Origin: Chloroflexi bacterium 54-19 | Lineage (GTDB): Bacteria > Chloroflexota > Chloroflexia > Chloroheliales > Chloroheliaceae | Length of the DNA stretch: 64,000 nt | Assembly (NCBI GenBank): GCA_001898225.1 | Contig: MKTJ01000072.1 | Location: 62,001-126,000 of the forward strand | Direction of reading: 5' to 3' | Part shown: piece by piece, positions 52,255 through 61,615 of the stretch | How the letters are laid out: every line of letters begins with the position of its first letter | Numbering within the stretch: the first letter of the stretch is position 1 | Program-made: the position numbers and the translations under genes | The notes under the pieces: model-generated | What the model was told of the DNA's origin: nothing | What the model saw: the letters and a program-made list of their open reading frames with translations, nothing else | Database searches by the model: none

Positions 52255-53697
52255 TTGACTACAACTGAACTTGACGCCCAATTGAGGCGGGTCCAGGGCT
52301 GGATTGAAGCAAACCTGGACCGGCATATTAATCGTTTGCAACGGCTTGTGCGAGTCCCGTCAATCTCACCGACCGGGCAGCAAATGGCGGAAGGCGCGGA
52401 AACTACCGCCCAACTCCTGCGTGAAATCGGTTGCCAGGTGGTCGAAATCGTCCCGACCTCCGGTTTCCCGGTGGTCTTTGGCGAATGGCAAGCCGGGCAA
52501 CCCTACACCCTGGTCATTTACGCCGAATACGATGTGATGCCCGCCGATGAACCGGCCTGGAAGGTTAAACCTTTCGAAGCGGCCCTGGTGGACGAACCGG
52601 GACTTGGCCGTGTCCTGATGGGCCGGGGGGCCCGCAACCAGAAAGGGCCGCTTGTTTCCATCCTGAACGCAGTAGAAGCCCTGGTCGCCCTGGATGGTAA
52701 GCCCCCGGTCAATTTGATGTTTGTCTTTGAGGGCGAGGAAGAACTGGGCAGTCGCCATTTGCCTGAATTTGTCGAGAAATATGCCGACCGCCTCAAGCGG
52801 GCCGATGCCATGCTCGCACCCCACACCCACATGAACCGCCAGGGTGAGGGTTTACTCTGGGCCGGGAGTAAAGGCATCATCGTGATGGAATTGGAAGCCA
52901 GCGGCCAGAAATGGGGGCGCGGTCCGGTCGGGGCCGACGCTCATAGCTGCTACAAGGCTTTCGTGGATAGCCCGGCCTGGCGGCTGGTGCAGGCCCTGGC
53001 GACCCTGGTCAGCCCGGACGGCAACCGGGTGCTGGTAGATGGTTTCTACGATGCCGTGTTGGCGCCCTCCGCCCAGGATGACGCTCTCCTGGCCGCTTTC
53101 CAGGACCGCTTCAATCCCGATTTTCTCGATATGGGTATTACCCGCCATATTGAGGACGTGCATGGCCTCGAACTCATGCGCAGATTCTTTTATTCCCCGA
53201 CCCTGAATATCAACGGGCTGAGCGGGGGCTATGCCGGGCCGGGTATCAAGACCCTCTTACCGGCTGCAGCAACGGCCAAGCTCGATTTGCGCTACGTACC
53301 CAACCAGGAAGCCTCCGACCTTATCGCCAAACTGCGCGGCCACCTGGACCGGCACGGCTTTCCGGACGTGGAGTTGCGGGTGCTGGGCCAATCGGATTGG
53401 TCGGCCACCCCTCTAACGTCACCGGTTGTCAGCGCCGCCATGAGCGCCTACCGCAGGATGGGCCGGGAACCGCAGGTCTGGCCGCGCAACCCCGGCAGTA
53501 TTCCTTTCTGGATATTCAACCGGGCGCCACTCAATTTGCCGTTTGCTTCCGCCGGGCTAGGTCACGCTGTCCGCTCGCATGCTCCCAACGAATTTATTGT
53601 CGTAGACGGCAACGCGCAAGTTTTTGGTCTGGCCCAATTTGAAACCAGCCTGGCCGCTATTCTTTACGAATTTGCGGCGGCCAGCGCCCACGCTTAA
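52255..53697 (+). CDS. M20-family peptidase-like protein with altered metal ligands
   Basis: M20/ArgE-DapE-CPG2 architecture: catalytic domain with an inserted dimerisation domain (about 195-320). The expected GHYDV ligand motif reads YAEYDV (E91 in place of His), the 'RGxxDDKG' motif reads RGARNQKG (N128 in place of the bridging Asp), while EGEEELGS (159-166), 'DAHSCYKAF' and the C-terminal 'VRSHAPNEF' are kept. It could be a dipeptidase using a different metal set or an amidase-like variant. Cytoplasmic. Start TTG 52255 has only a weak ribosome site. Follows the RraA-like gene by 29 bases. Confidence 0.75.
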   Translation: MTTTELDAQLRRVQGWIEANLDRHINRLQRLVRVPSISPTGQQMAEGAETTAQLLREIGCQVVEIVPTSGFPVVFGEWQAGQPYTLVIYAEYDVMPADEPAWKVKPFEAALVDEPGLGRVLMGRGARNQKGPLVSILNAVEALVALDGKPPVNLMFVFEGEEELGSRHLPEFVEKYADRLKRADAMLAPHTHMNRQGEGLLWAGSKGIIVMELEASGQKWGRGPVGADAHSCYKAFVDSPAWRLVQALATLVSPDGNRVLVDGFYDAVLAPSAQDDALLAAFQDRFNPDFLDMGITRHIEDVHGLELMRRFFYSPTLNINGLSGGYAGPGIKTLLPAAATAKLDLRYVPNQEASDLIAKLRGHLDRHGFPDVELRVLGQSDWSATPLTSPVVSAAMSAYRRMGREPQVWPRNPGSIPFWIFNRAPLNLPFASAGLGHAVRSHAPNEFIVVDGNAQVFGLAQFETSLAAILYEFAAASAHA

Positions 53698-53715
53698 ACC
53701 AAACAGGAGATAATT

Positions 53716-54441
53716 ATGGCCTTAAAATATTACGAACACCCGACTTCCGAACTTAACTGGCAAACCATCGTGGCCGCCTTCCAGGAAACCGACCTGGCAA
53801 TCATCCCACTCGGCAGCGTCGAGGTCTACGGCCACCTGCCCAACGGGACCGATGGTATCGCCGCCGAAGCGATGGCAGCAGACCTGGCCCGCCAGCTAAA
53901 AGCGGTGCGAACGCCCCTGCTCCCTTTCGGTTTCTCACCGACCCTGGCCGCCTTTCCGGGTACGGTTTCGATTGACCGGAGCGCCTTCGAGCAAACCCTG
54001 CGGAACCTGGCCCAATCGCTGGTTAAGGCCGGGGCCAAGCGAATTTTCGTCCTGAACGGCCACGCCGGGAACAATGACGCCATTAACACCGTTCTGCGTG
54101 AACTCCAGGACCAGGGTATCAAGGGGGCCACCATCCAGGTCTGGTTCTTTGCCCGCAGCTATGATAGTGGCCTGTTTGAGGATTACAACCCCCACGGCCA
54201 CGCTTCCGAGGCCGGGACTTCTGTAATGCTTTATCTCCGGCCCGAACTGGTGGATACCGAACAATGGCCCAGCAATATCCCGCCCAAAAATAATTTTGCT
54301 GATATAACGCTACCACCCAACTCGCTAAAAGCAATGCCCAATGGTATGCACGGGGTAACTAAAGCTGCCACCGCCGAAAAAGGCAAAGAATTATATACCC
54401 GGATGGTCAACCGCCTGCTCGAATTTATAAATCAGTGGTAA
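53716..54441 (+). CDS. Creatininase-family amidohydrolase-like protein
   Basis: Creatininase fold: the opening 'LGSVEVYGHLPNGTDGIAAE' aligns with the family 'GSxEQHGPHLPLxTD', and 'FVLNGHAGNNDAI' and 'HGHASEAGTSVML' are conserved. The first metal motif is unusual: E36-V-Y38-G-H40, so the ligand His of E-x-H is Tyr and the motif is one residue shorter. Family members hydrolyse cyclic or linear amides (creatinine, mycofactocin precursor, FAPy). True creatinine use is not indicated. Last gene of the LacI-RraA-M20 operon; AGGAGA precedes the ATG. A hairpin follows 10 bases after the stop. Confidence 0.75.
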   Translation: MALKYYEHPTSELNWQTIVAAFQETDLAIIPLGSVEVYGHLPNGTDGIAAEAMAADLARQLKAVRTPLLPFGFSPTLAAFPGTVSIDRSAFEQTLRNLAQSLVKAGAKRIFVLNGHAGNNDAINTVLRELQDQGIKGATIQVWFFARSYDSGLFEDYNPHGHASEAGTSVMLYLRPELVDTEQWPSNIPPKNNFADITLPPNSLKAMPNGMHGVTKAATAEKGKELYTRMVNRLLEFINQW

Positions 54442-54450
54442 ATTAAGGTT

Positions 54451-54484
54451 AAAGTAGCTATCCAGGTGTTTGGATAGCTACTTT
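54451..54484. terminator. 14-bp hairpin terminator between convergent operons
   Basis: AAAGTAGCTATCCA, loop GGTGTT, then its exact inverse complement ending in ACTTT. It lies 9 bases after the creatininase-like gene. The 287 bases from here to 54771 hold no gene I can see. Confidence 0.7.
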
Positions 54485-54771
54485 AGTTATGTCAAACATA
54501 CATAAGAAATTGTGGTGCGCAAGACTCCGGTGAGCCGGGCCACAACAAAACTGATTACGAACCACACCTCAGTTGCCTTTTGCTCCAACCATTTTTAATG
54601 AGCTTACTGCCTCTTATTTAACCAGCGGTCTCGAATCTCTCATATTAAGAGACTCTTAACGGTACGAGCGGAATTACAGTTAGTAACTCTACCCAGTTAA
54701 GTTTCAGGACGTGACATTCTTTGAATTTCAAACCGCTATCACACGGGCAGGGGTCGTTTCGTCCCGCCTGC

Positions 54772-56043
54772 TCAAAAAGTATTCCTTAATACAGCATCCT
54801 CCTGCTCCAGGATAGCCATCACGTTGGCTGGGGAGCGCCGGAGCCGGATTTCTCGCGCCATAAGTTTCATGGGCCGGTCGACATGGGTAAAAAAGGCCTT
54901 GTAACCGGCGCACAGGTAATTCAGACCCGGCTCACCCCCAGGCGTGGTCAAGACCCGGTCTTTGGGGCAGCCTCCGTTACAGGCGAAGCGCACGGGGCAT
55001 TCCCGGCAGTAGCGGGGTAATGTATCCCTTTTCGCCAGGCCGAATTGTCGCTGCTGCTCCGAGCCGACCATTTGCAACATCGGTAACTTCCGCAAATTGC
55101 CCAGCTTATGTTTCGGCTCCACGAAGTGGTCGCACGAGTAGATGTCACCGTTGTGTTCCATCGCCAGCCCGGTACCGCAGGTCTCGTCAAAAACGCACAG
55201 GCCGGAGGGCAGACCCAGCCAGGAATTCAGGGCCGTGTCGAATAACTGCACGAAGACTTTCCCGACATCGCGCCGTACCCACTCGTCAAAAACCGCAATC
55301 AAGAAACGCCCATACTGCTCTCCGGTTATCGAGCGCTCCGTGACCTCGGTTCCTTCCTGAAAACCGGTTTTGTTCTGCCGCTCTACGATGGGGATAAACT
55401 GGATAAATTCGGTCCCGACCTCGTCCCGCAAAAACCGGTAGACTTCAATTGGATGCTCCACGTTGGCGGCATTGAGGGTGGTCAGGATATTAAACTCCAC
55501 CCCGCGCGTTTTGAGCAGTTTTACCGCTTTCATTACCTTGTTGAAGGTGCCGTGACCACCCTTATCGTGGCGGTAGGCGTCGTGCATTTTGCGAGGACCA
55601 TCCAGGCTGAGGCCGACCAGAAAGGCGTTTTCCTTGAAAAAGGTAGCCCATTCCTCGTCCAGGAGGGTACCGTTGGTCTGGATGGAGTTTTGCACGACCA
55701 TACCCGGTCTACGGTATTTTTGCTGCAATTCCAGGGCCTTCTTGAAGAAATCCAACCCCATCAGGGTCGGTTCTCCGCCCTGCCAGGTAAAAGTCACCTG
55801 GCTCACCCGCTGGGCCTCGATATACTGCCGGGTGTAGTCTTCCAGGAGGTTCAACGCCATGCGAAACCGGCTCCCTTTGTAGAGCATCTCTTTGGAAAGA
55901 AAGTAGCAGTAATCGCAGTCCAGGTTACAGATAGCCCCCCGTGGTTTGGTCATGACGTGAAAGGAAGGGGGCGCGTTCACCCCCAACTGTCCTTTGACCC
56001 GGTCCCGGAGTTGCCCCGGTTGGTTGAGTGGAATGGTTTGCAT
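54772..56043 (-). CDS. Anaerobic sulfatase-maturating radical SAM enzyme
   Basis: Radical SAM protein with the CX3CX2C cluster motif C39-x3-C43-x2-C46 ('AICNLDCDYCYF'). A C-terminal SPASM/twitch region binds auxiliary Fe-S clusters ('CVFDETCGTGLAMEHNGDIY', 'CRECPVRFACNGGCPKD', 'YLCAGYK'). Such anSMEs oxidise the active-site Cys or Ser of sulfatases to formylglycine without oxygen. Two Cys-type sulfatase genes lie immediately upstream in the same operon, so they are the natural substrates. The gene ends the operon. Confidence 0.93.
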   Translation of the reverse strand: MQTIPLNQPGQLRDRVKGQLGVNAPPSFHVMTKPRGAICNLDCDYCYFLSKEMLYKGSRFRMALNLLEDYTRQYIEAQRVSQVTFTWQGGEPTLMGLDFFKKALELQQKYRRPGMVVQNSIQTNGTLLDEEWATFFKENAFLVGLSLDGPRKMHDAYRHDKGGHGTFNKVMKAVKLLKTRGVEFNILTTLNAANVEHPIEVYRFLRDEVGTEFIQFIPIVERQNKTGFQEGTEVTERSITGEQYGRFLIAVFDEWVRRDVGKVFVQLFDTALNSWLGLPSGLCVFDETCGTGLAMEHNGDIYSCDHFVEPKHKLGNLRKLPMLQMVGSEQQRQFGLAKRDTLPRYCRECPVRFACNGGCPKDRVLTTPGGEPGLNYLCAGYKAFFTHVDRPMKLMAREIRLRRSPANVMAILEQEDAVLRNTF

Positions 56044-56068
56044 AAGACAAATTTCCCGCTTGAATGGT

Positions 56069-57715
56069 TTAACCTAATTTAACCGCCACATCAGCGCTTT
56101 GCAAAAAGCCGAGGCGGTGCGCCCGAAACCAGATTGTTTCGGCCTGGGGCGGACTGAACGGCCCGTTATAGAACTGCCAGTGGCGGCCCCCTGTGGGCGG
56201 CTCGTCGTTCAAGTTCCAGAGCCCGGTCGATTTGGGCGGAGCGTCGGTGGGCGGTTCGGTTGTCCAGCCGATAGAAGCCCCCTCGGTCGGGCAACTCGCC
56301 TCCAACCGGCCCCCTTCACTTTTAACCAGCGGAACCTCTGTTATCTCGAATTCACCGTTGGGTCGCCAGCTTAGTAAAAGTTCTTCTTCCGGCAGCATAC
56401 CGAGGTCGGGGAAACTGGCTTCCCACTCGTCCAGGGCCTGCCTGAGCCTGACCATGTCGGCGGCGTAAGCCGGGTTATCGGCCAGGTTATCCAGTTCGTA
56501 GGGGTCAGCCTGAATATCGTAAAGTTCTTCGGGCGGCTTGCTTGAGGCCATGAAACGGTGCTGGGCCGGCGTCAGAAGCTTCTTTACGATACCCGCGCCC
56601 CGGTATTGCGATTCCTCCCAGTGGAACCGCCGTAACTCCCGCCAGGTCGAGGTTGTTTCGGCGTAATCCTGGTGCTGGGCATAGGGGCGGTCAGGATGAT
56701 AGTTGCGCATGTAGTGAAAACGGCTGTCCCGGACCGTCCGCACCGTATCCTCGGTTTCGCCCATGCGGTCGCGGTGGCCGAAGATAAAGGGGCGCGGGTT
56801 GGGGTTAAGCTGGCCCGCCCGGTCAAAGAGGGGCCGGGCCTGCATGTGTCCCGGCACTTCCAGCCCGGCAGCTTCGAGCATGGTCGCCGCGAGGTCCATC
56901 GTGCAGACCGGGGTTTGGTAGACCGAGCCGGGAGCTATTTTGCCGGGCCAGCGCACAATTAGAGGGACGTGCAACCCGGCTTCGTAAGGCCAGCGTTTCT
57001 CGCGCGGGAAGCCTCGTCCGTGGTCGCTCCAAAAGACCACCAGGGTATTATCTGCGAGGCCGTCTTCTTCCAGTTGGTCGAGCAGGTCGCCCACCCAGTA
57101 GTCCATCGCCGTGATGTTGTCACTATAGCGGGCCACTGCCTCCTGGAAAGTGGGCGTATTCGGGTAGTAAGGCGGGACCGGGGCCAGGGCCGGGTCGTGC
57201 CTCTCCTCCGGTTTGAGGCGGGCGGTATTTTTCTGGTAAATCTCATCTTTCACGTAAATCTGGGATTCATGCGTGACCATGCCGTGAAAGGCCGCGTAAA
57301 AAGGCTGGTCCGGGTCGGGACGGTTGCGCCAGTGGGCCGTAGGACTGTTCTCGTCAAAGACCGTCACCGGCGACTGAAACTGGTAATCGAGGAAAAAGTT
57401 ATTGGTGCAATAATAGCCCGCCGCCCGCAAATATTCGGGGAAACAATGGACTTCGGGCGGGGGGACCGCGTTCGAGCGCATGTGCATGGTCCCGATGGCG
57501 GTCGGGAACATCCCGGTAATAATGGCCGAACGCGAAGGGGCGCAGACCGGGGTGGTGGCAAAGGCGTTTTCGTAGAGCAGTCCTTCAGCCGCCATCCGGT
57601 CCAGGTTGGGGGTATGAGCGTAATCCGCCCCCGGCCAGACCCCGGCGTAACAGCCGAGGTCTGGGTTTATATCGTGCGTCGAGATAAAGAGAATGTTAGG
57701 AGAAGAATTAGGCAT
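56069..57715 (-). CDS. Type I sulfatase (Cys-type)
   Basis: Arylsulfatase-superfamily hydrolase of 548 aa. Opening 'NILFISTHDINPDLGCYAG' provides metal-binding Asp residues. The formylglycine site is C58-A-P-S-R62 within 'TTPVCAPSRSAIITG', and 'VFWSDHGRGFPREKRW' is the second metal cluster. No signal peptide, so a cytoplasmic enzyme acting on imported sulfate esters is suggested, unless it is exported by another route. GAGGGAAAA precedes the ATG, 13 bases after the upstream sulfatase gene. Confidence 0.92.
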   Translation of the reverse strand: MPNSSPNILFISTHDINPDLGCYAGVWPGADYAHTPNLDRMAAEGLLYENAFATTPVCAPSRSAIITGMFPTAIGTMHMRSNAVPPPEVHCFPEYLRAAGYYCTNNFFLDYQFQSPVTVFDENSPTAHWRNRPDPDQPFYAAFHGMVTHESQIYVKDEIYQKNTARLKPEERHDPALAPVPPYYPNTPTFQEAVARYSDNITAMDYWVGDLLDQLEEDGLADNTLVVFWSDHGRGFPREKRWPYEAGLHVPLIVRWPGKIAPGSVYQTPVCTMDLAATMLEAAGLEVPGHMQARPLFDRAGQLNPNPRPFIFGHRDRMGETEDTVRTVRDSRFHYMRNYHPDRPYAQHQDYAETTSTWRELRRFHWEESQYRGAGIVKKLLTPAQHRFMASSKPPEELYDIQADPYELDNLADNPAYAADMVRLRQALDEWEASFPDLGMLPEEELLLSWRPNGEFEITEVPLVKSEGGRLEASCPTEGASIGWTTEPPTDAPPKSTGLWNLNDEPPTGGRHWQFYNGPFSPPQAETIWFRAHRLGFLQSADVAVKLG

Positions 57716-57728
57716 GCTGTTTTCCCTC

Positions 57729-59558
57729 TTAAAGTCGCTCCTGGAGTTTACCGGCCTCTTTGGTAGCCCCGTTTAGCTCCCCATCTGCCCGGTCGGCCAT
57801 TTCCCTGGCAAAACCTTCCATACTGGCCGGCGTCAGGGAACCGGGCATATAGCTGGCGATTTGCTCAATAGAAGCGGCGCTAACCATCTTTATGGTAGAA
57901 CTATCCAGGAGGAAGGCGAAATACTTCTCGACCAGGGCCTTCCCTTCGGGAATAGTGATTATTTCCTTGAGGGGTTGCTTTAAAAAGACCGCGCCCGGCC
58001 CGGTGTAAGGGGGCAGGGGCACCCGTTTCTCGCGGGCTTTGAGGGCCTGGGCGTGCTGGCGGGCCAGGAGCAGGTGTTCCGGCCTTATCTCGCCGTCCGC
58101 GGGTAGACCCAACCGCTCGAACTGCTCGGCGGGGGCGTCGTTCCATTTCATCCACTCGACCATCAGGCCAATCATCCGGCGTTCGACCTCGTCGTCTATG
58201 ATGGGGTTGTCCTGTTTAGGGTCGTTATCCAGGTCAAAAAGCATCGTCCCGAACGAGTGGGCCGAGCGCATCCCCCGCGATTCAATTTTCAGGGGTCGCA
58301 TACCCCTGGTGAAGTTAAAAGGCTCGGCCAGGGCCAGGTTTTGGAGTTCCTCGACCCCGAAGCGGTTGCGCATGTGGTTGGGCATCAGGGTGTATTCAAA
58401 AAGTGGGTTGTTAGCAGCCTCGACCGGGGCCCGCATGTAGACATAGCGGCCATCGGTGATATTGACGTGCCCACCGTGAATACCAAAGAGACCGGCAGGG
58501 CGGCCCGGCTTGTCGTCGTTGACTTTATCCTTGAGCGAGGTACCCTGCATCGTTTCGGGGATAGGGACGTTAAAATATTCGAGCAGGGTCGGAGCGAAAT
58601 CAATCCATTGGGCCAGGCTCTGCCGCCGTTCGCCCTGTTTGCGGCTGCGCGGATCCCATACAAAAAGCGGAATATGGGCAATCTCCTGGTACCAGGGCTG
58701 GACCGCCTTGGCCCACCAATCGTGTTCCCCCAGGAGGAAACCGTGGTCGGTGCTGACAATTAACAGGGTGTCGTCCCACATGTTGAGTTCGTCCATCAGG
58801 TCAATCACGGTGCCGAGATAATGGTCGCACATGCTGAGCAGGGCAGCGTATTCATAGCGGACGTGTTCGACCTGTTCGGGGGTTTCGGTGACCGGGGCAT
58901 AATCGGGCCAGTCGTAGTGCGGCCCCGTATAGTTATGCGGGTAGAGTTTTTTGTATTCGGGCTGGGTAAAGAAAGGTTCGTGCGGGTCAAAAGTTTCAAT
59001 CTGTAAAAACCAGTTGTCCTGGGCCCGGTTGGTCCGAATAAACTCGGCTCCCAGCCCAAAGACCTGGGCCTGGGGCATGGCTTCTTCTTTTTTCATGTAG
59101 GAGCGGTTAATCCAGTCCTGCCGGTACATCTCGCCGCGCTGCTTTTTGAGACCGTCCGGTATTTCAGGGTCGGCTACATGCCCTTTCCAGGGGTCGCCCT
59201 CCTGACCGCGCACCATCTCAAATGTGCGGTAGCGTTGCAGGTAACTGCCGCCGCCGTCCTCCCAGTAGTGCTGGTGGTCAGTCACGATGTGGGTGTAGAC
59301 TCCGTGGCGGGTCAATATTTCGGGGGTCGATTCATCAAAGGGTTCGAGCGGTCCCCAGCTTCGATGCAAAAAATTGTAGCGCCCGGTATGGAACTCGCGC
59401 CGGGCAGGCATGCAGGGCATACTACCAACATAAGCCGTATCAAAAGTAACGGTGCGTTCGGCCAGGCGGGCGAAATTTGGCGCTTTTATCCAGTCATTAC
59501 CGTAATTGGGGAGCATTCGGCGGCATAGGGTATCAAAACAGACGAAAATGGCTTTCAT
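57729..59558 (-). CDS. Type I sulfatase (Cys-type)
   Basis: Sulfatase of 609 aa starting 'AIFVCFDTLCRRMLPNYGND'. Formylglycine motif C49-M-P-A-R53 in 'GSMPCMPARREFHTGRYNF'; metal/catalytic segment 'LIVSTDHGFLLGEHDWWAK'. A C-terminal extension of about 100 residues after the fold is helical. No signal peptide. First hydrolase after the binding protein in the operon, separated from it by a strong hairpin. Differs clearly from the next sulfatase, so the two probably act on different sulfate esters. Confidence 0.92.
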   Translation of the reverse strand: MKAIFVCFDTLCRRMLPNYGNDWIKAPNFARLAERTVTFDTAYVGSMPCMPARREFHTGRYNFLHRSWGPLEPFDESTPEILTRHGVYTHIVTDHQHYWEDGGGSYLQRYRTFEMVRGQEGDPWKGHVADPEIPDGLKKQRGEMYRQDWINRSYMKKEEAMPQAQVFGLGAEFIRTNRAQDNWFLQIETFDPHEPFFTQPEYKKLYPHNYTGPHYDWPDYAPVTETPEQVEHVRYEYAALLSMCDHYLGTVIDLMDELNMWDDTLLIVSTDHGFLLGEHDWWAKAVQPWYQEIAHIPLFVWDPRSRKQGERRQSLAQWIDFAPTLLEYFNVPIPETMQGTSLKDKVNDDKPGRPAGLFGIHGGHVNITDGRYVYMRAPVEAANNPLFEYTLMPNHMRNRFGVEELQNLALAEPFNFTRGMRPLKIESRGMRSAHSFGTMLFDLDNDPKQDNPIIDDEVERRMIGLMVEWMKWNDAPAEQFERLGLPADGEIRPEHLLLARQHAQALKAREKRVPLPPYTGPGAVFLKQPLKEIITIPEGKALVEKYFAFLLDSSTIKMVSAASIEQIASYMPGSLTPASMEGFAREMADRADGELNGATKEAGKLQERL

Positions 59559-59598
59559 TAGTTTTTCCTGGGTTCTTATGTAAAGTTATTGAATTCCC

Positions 59599-59638
59599 GG
59601 CGGGAAACCGTTTGCCGGTAAAGCAACGGTTTCCCGCC
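59599..59638 (-). other. 14-bp stem-loop between binding-protein and sulfatase genes
   Basis: GGCGGGAAACCGTT and its exact inverse complement enclose 12 bases, right after the binding-protein stop (minus strand). There is no T-tract, so attenuation or mRNA protection is more likely than full termination. Confidence 0.6.
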
Positions 59639-59647
59639 AGGCGTGCG

Positions 59648-61471
59648 TTATTTCGGTTTAATCGAGGTCATTACCAGCAAAGCCTCGGCCGAACCGGTCA
59701 CCTGGGCAAACGAGCCGACCACGTAGGGATTATCCTTGGTAGGGAACCCGGTGAAACGGGTCGTGTTGTACTCGTACCAGAGCGGGCTCAGGTAGAGCGG
59801 GATGAGGGGCGCTTCGTCGGCAAAGACCTGCTGAAGTTGGGCGGCCACCTGCTTTTGCTGGGCCTGGTCGGTGGTGCTGGCATACTGGTTCAGCAATTGG
59901 TCGCCCTTCTGGCTGACATAGCGGCCATAGTTGCCGCCTAGGGCATCGGTGCCGACCGGGGCCGAGGCCGCCGAAGACATCATTGTGCGATAGGCCGCGT
60001 AGAAGTTGGTGCCGCTCGGCAATGCCATCGACATATCAAAGTTACCCTTCTGTAAACGGTCCAACCAGCCCGCCACGTCCAACTGCTGAAGCGAGGCGTC
60101 AATTCCGATGGCCTTCAGGTTCTGGACGATAATCTGGGCAGCCGAGACGTGGACGGCAAACCCGGCGGAGACGTTAATCTTAAACGACATCTTGGTGCCG
60201 TCCGGCATCACGCGGATACCGTCGCCGCCCTTCTTTAACCCGGCAGCATCAAGCATCTGGTTGGCCTTGGCGACGTTAAAGGTGGTCCAGTCGCCCAGTT
60301 TGGCGGTATCGGCCACTTTCACCTGGGAGAAACCGTCGCTAAGACCGGTGACGTCAGCCGGTTTGACGTAGCCAAAGACGGCCACTTTAACAATCTGGTC
60401 CCGGTTGATGCCCATGCTTATGGCTTTGCGGACGTTCACATCGTCAAAAGGCTTTTTGGTGGTGTTGACTGTAAGTGAAACGATACCACCGGTCGTAGCA
60501 AACCAGTAACCGCGAGTGCTGGGGTCTTTAGCGACGTAGGCTGATTCGATGTTGGGGAAACCGCCCGCCGCCCAGTCTACCACACCATCGGCCAGTTGCA
60601 GGTTAGCCTGGTCGTTCGAGGCAAAAGCCGGGCAACGAATACCCTTGAAAGCCGGTTTACCGGCCTGCCAGTAGTTTGGATTTTTGTCAATCTCGTAGGT
60701 CTGGGCCTGGAAACTGGCTATCTGGGTAAAGGGGCCGGTCCCGACCGGGTTTTCGTTGGTAAACTTCACCGGGTCGGAAACGTCTTTCCAGATGTGTTCG
60801 GGCACGATTACCTGGGAAGTCAGGTCATAAATCGCGGGAGAAAAGACCTGTTTGAAACTGAAAGTGACCGTCTTGGCGTCAGGGGCGGTGACGCTATCGA
60901 CATAGGCACTCGTACCTTTCATCGCGGTGATAGCTGTACCCGATAACCCGGCGGTATTTTTGAGCAGATTAAAGGTATAGACTACATCACTGGCCGTAAA
61001 AGGTTGGCCATCGCTCCACTTGATGCCATCGTGCAGGGTAAAAGTGAGCGATTTGTTATCGGTGCCCCAGGTGTACTTATCGGCCAGCCAGGGGACCAAC
61101 TCGCCTTTGGCGCTGTTGTAAATCATTAAAGGCTCATAGACCCCGTAGAGGGTCGGGAACCTGACCGCGGCGGGAGCGGCGAAGGGGTTAAAGTTACGCG
61201 TCCAGGTCGAAGCCTGCCCGCAACCAACCGTCAGGATGGCATCCGAGTTCCCGCCGCTCGATGAAGCAGCGGCGCTGGTAGCCCCGGCAGCGGTCGTAGC
61301 CGCCCCGGCGGCGGTTGTAGTTGCCCCGGCGGCGGTCGTGGCGGACCCGACGGCGGCGGTCGTGGCCGCCGGGACCTGGGTGGCTGTCGGGCTATCGCCG
61401 CAGGCTGCCAGCAGGCCCATTAGCAAACATAGAACGCCGAAAATAGATAAAACGCGACCTTTGGGTTTCAT
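59648..61471 (-). CDS. Peptide-type ABC substrate-binding lipoprotein (family 5)
   Basis: SBP_bac_5 protein. ATG 61471 follows AGGAGG by 9 bases; an upstream ATG at 61543 would spoil the signal sequence. Lipobox 'LLAAC|G' near residue 24, an Ala/Thr linker (repeats of TTAAGA-type units), then the domain ('GIKWSDGQPFTASDVVYTFN', 'NYWQAGKPAFKGIRC'). Lies between the ATPase genes and the sulfatases, so the cargo may be a sulfated oligosaccharide or sulfated small molecule, as family 5 proteins are not restricted to peptides. Confidence 0.88.
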   Translation of the reverse strand: MKPKGRVLSIFGVLCLLMGLLAACGDSPTATQVPAATTAAVGSATTAAGATTTAAGAATTAAGATSAAASSSGGNSDAILTVGCGQASTWTRNFNPFAAPAAVRFPTLYGVYEPLMIYNSAKGELVPWLADKYTWGTDNKSLTFTLHDGIKWSDGQPFTASDVVYTFNLLKNTAGLSGTAITAMKGTSAYVDSVTAPDAKTVTFSFKQVFSPAIYDLTSQVIVPEHIWKDVSDPVKFTNENPVGTGPFTQIASFQAQTYEIDKNPNYWQAGKPAFKGIRCPAFASNDQANLQLADGVVDWAAGGFPNIESAYVAKDPSTRGYWFATTGGIVSLTVNTTKKPFDDVNVRKAISMGINRDQIVKVAVFGYVKPADVTGLSDGFSQVKVADTAKLGDWTTFNVAKANQMLDAAGLKKGGDGIRVMPDGTKMSFKINVSAGFAVHVSAAQIIVQNLKAIGIDASLQQLDVAGWLDRLQKGNFDMSMALPSGTNFYAAYRTMMSSAASAPVGTDALGGNYGRYVSQKGDQLLNQYASTTDQAQQKQVAAQLQQVFADEAPLIPLYLSPLWYEYNTTRFTGFPTKDNPYVVGSFAQVTGSAEALLVMTSIKPK

Positions 61472-61615
61472 CAACTCGTACCTCCTACAAAAAAATGAAA
61501 TTACCACTTTTTGGATAAAAATTGGACAACAAAAGTAAGGCAAACGAAATGGTTGCCCTTTACCGGCGGCGCCAGCCCCTGACCGGCGCTGCCATTATTT
61601 GCCTGCGCTTGCTAC

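Noticed and set aside
2706..54441. A complete creatinine degradation pathway (creatininase-like plus sarcosine-oxidase-like proteins)
   Set aside because: The two genes are about 50 kb apart under different regulators, creatinase is absent, and the creatininase-like protein lacks a canonical ligand His.
56969..57766. Plus-strand open frame of 265 codons opposite a sulfatase gene
   Set aside because: Antisense to a sulfatase with all catalytic motifs. The frame is Arg/Gly/Val-rich without recognisable structure.
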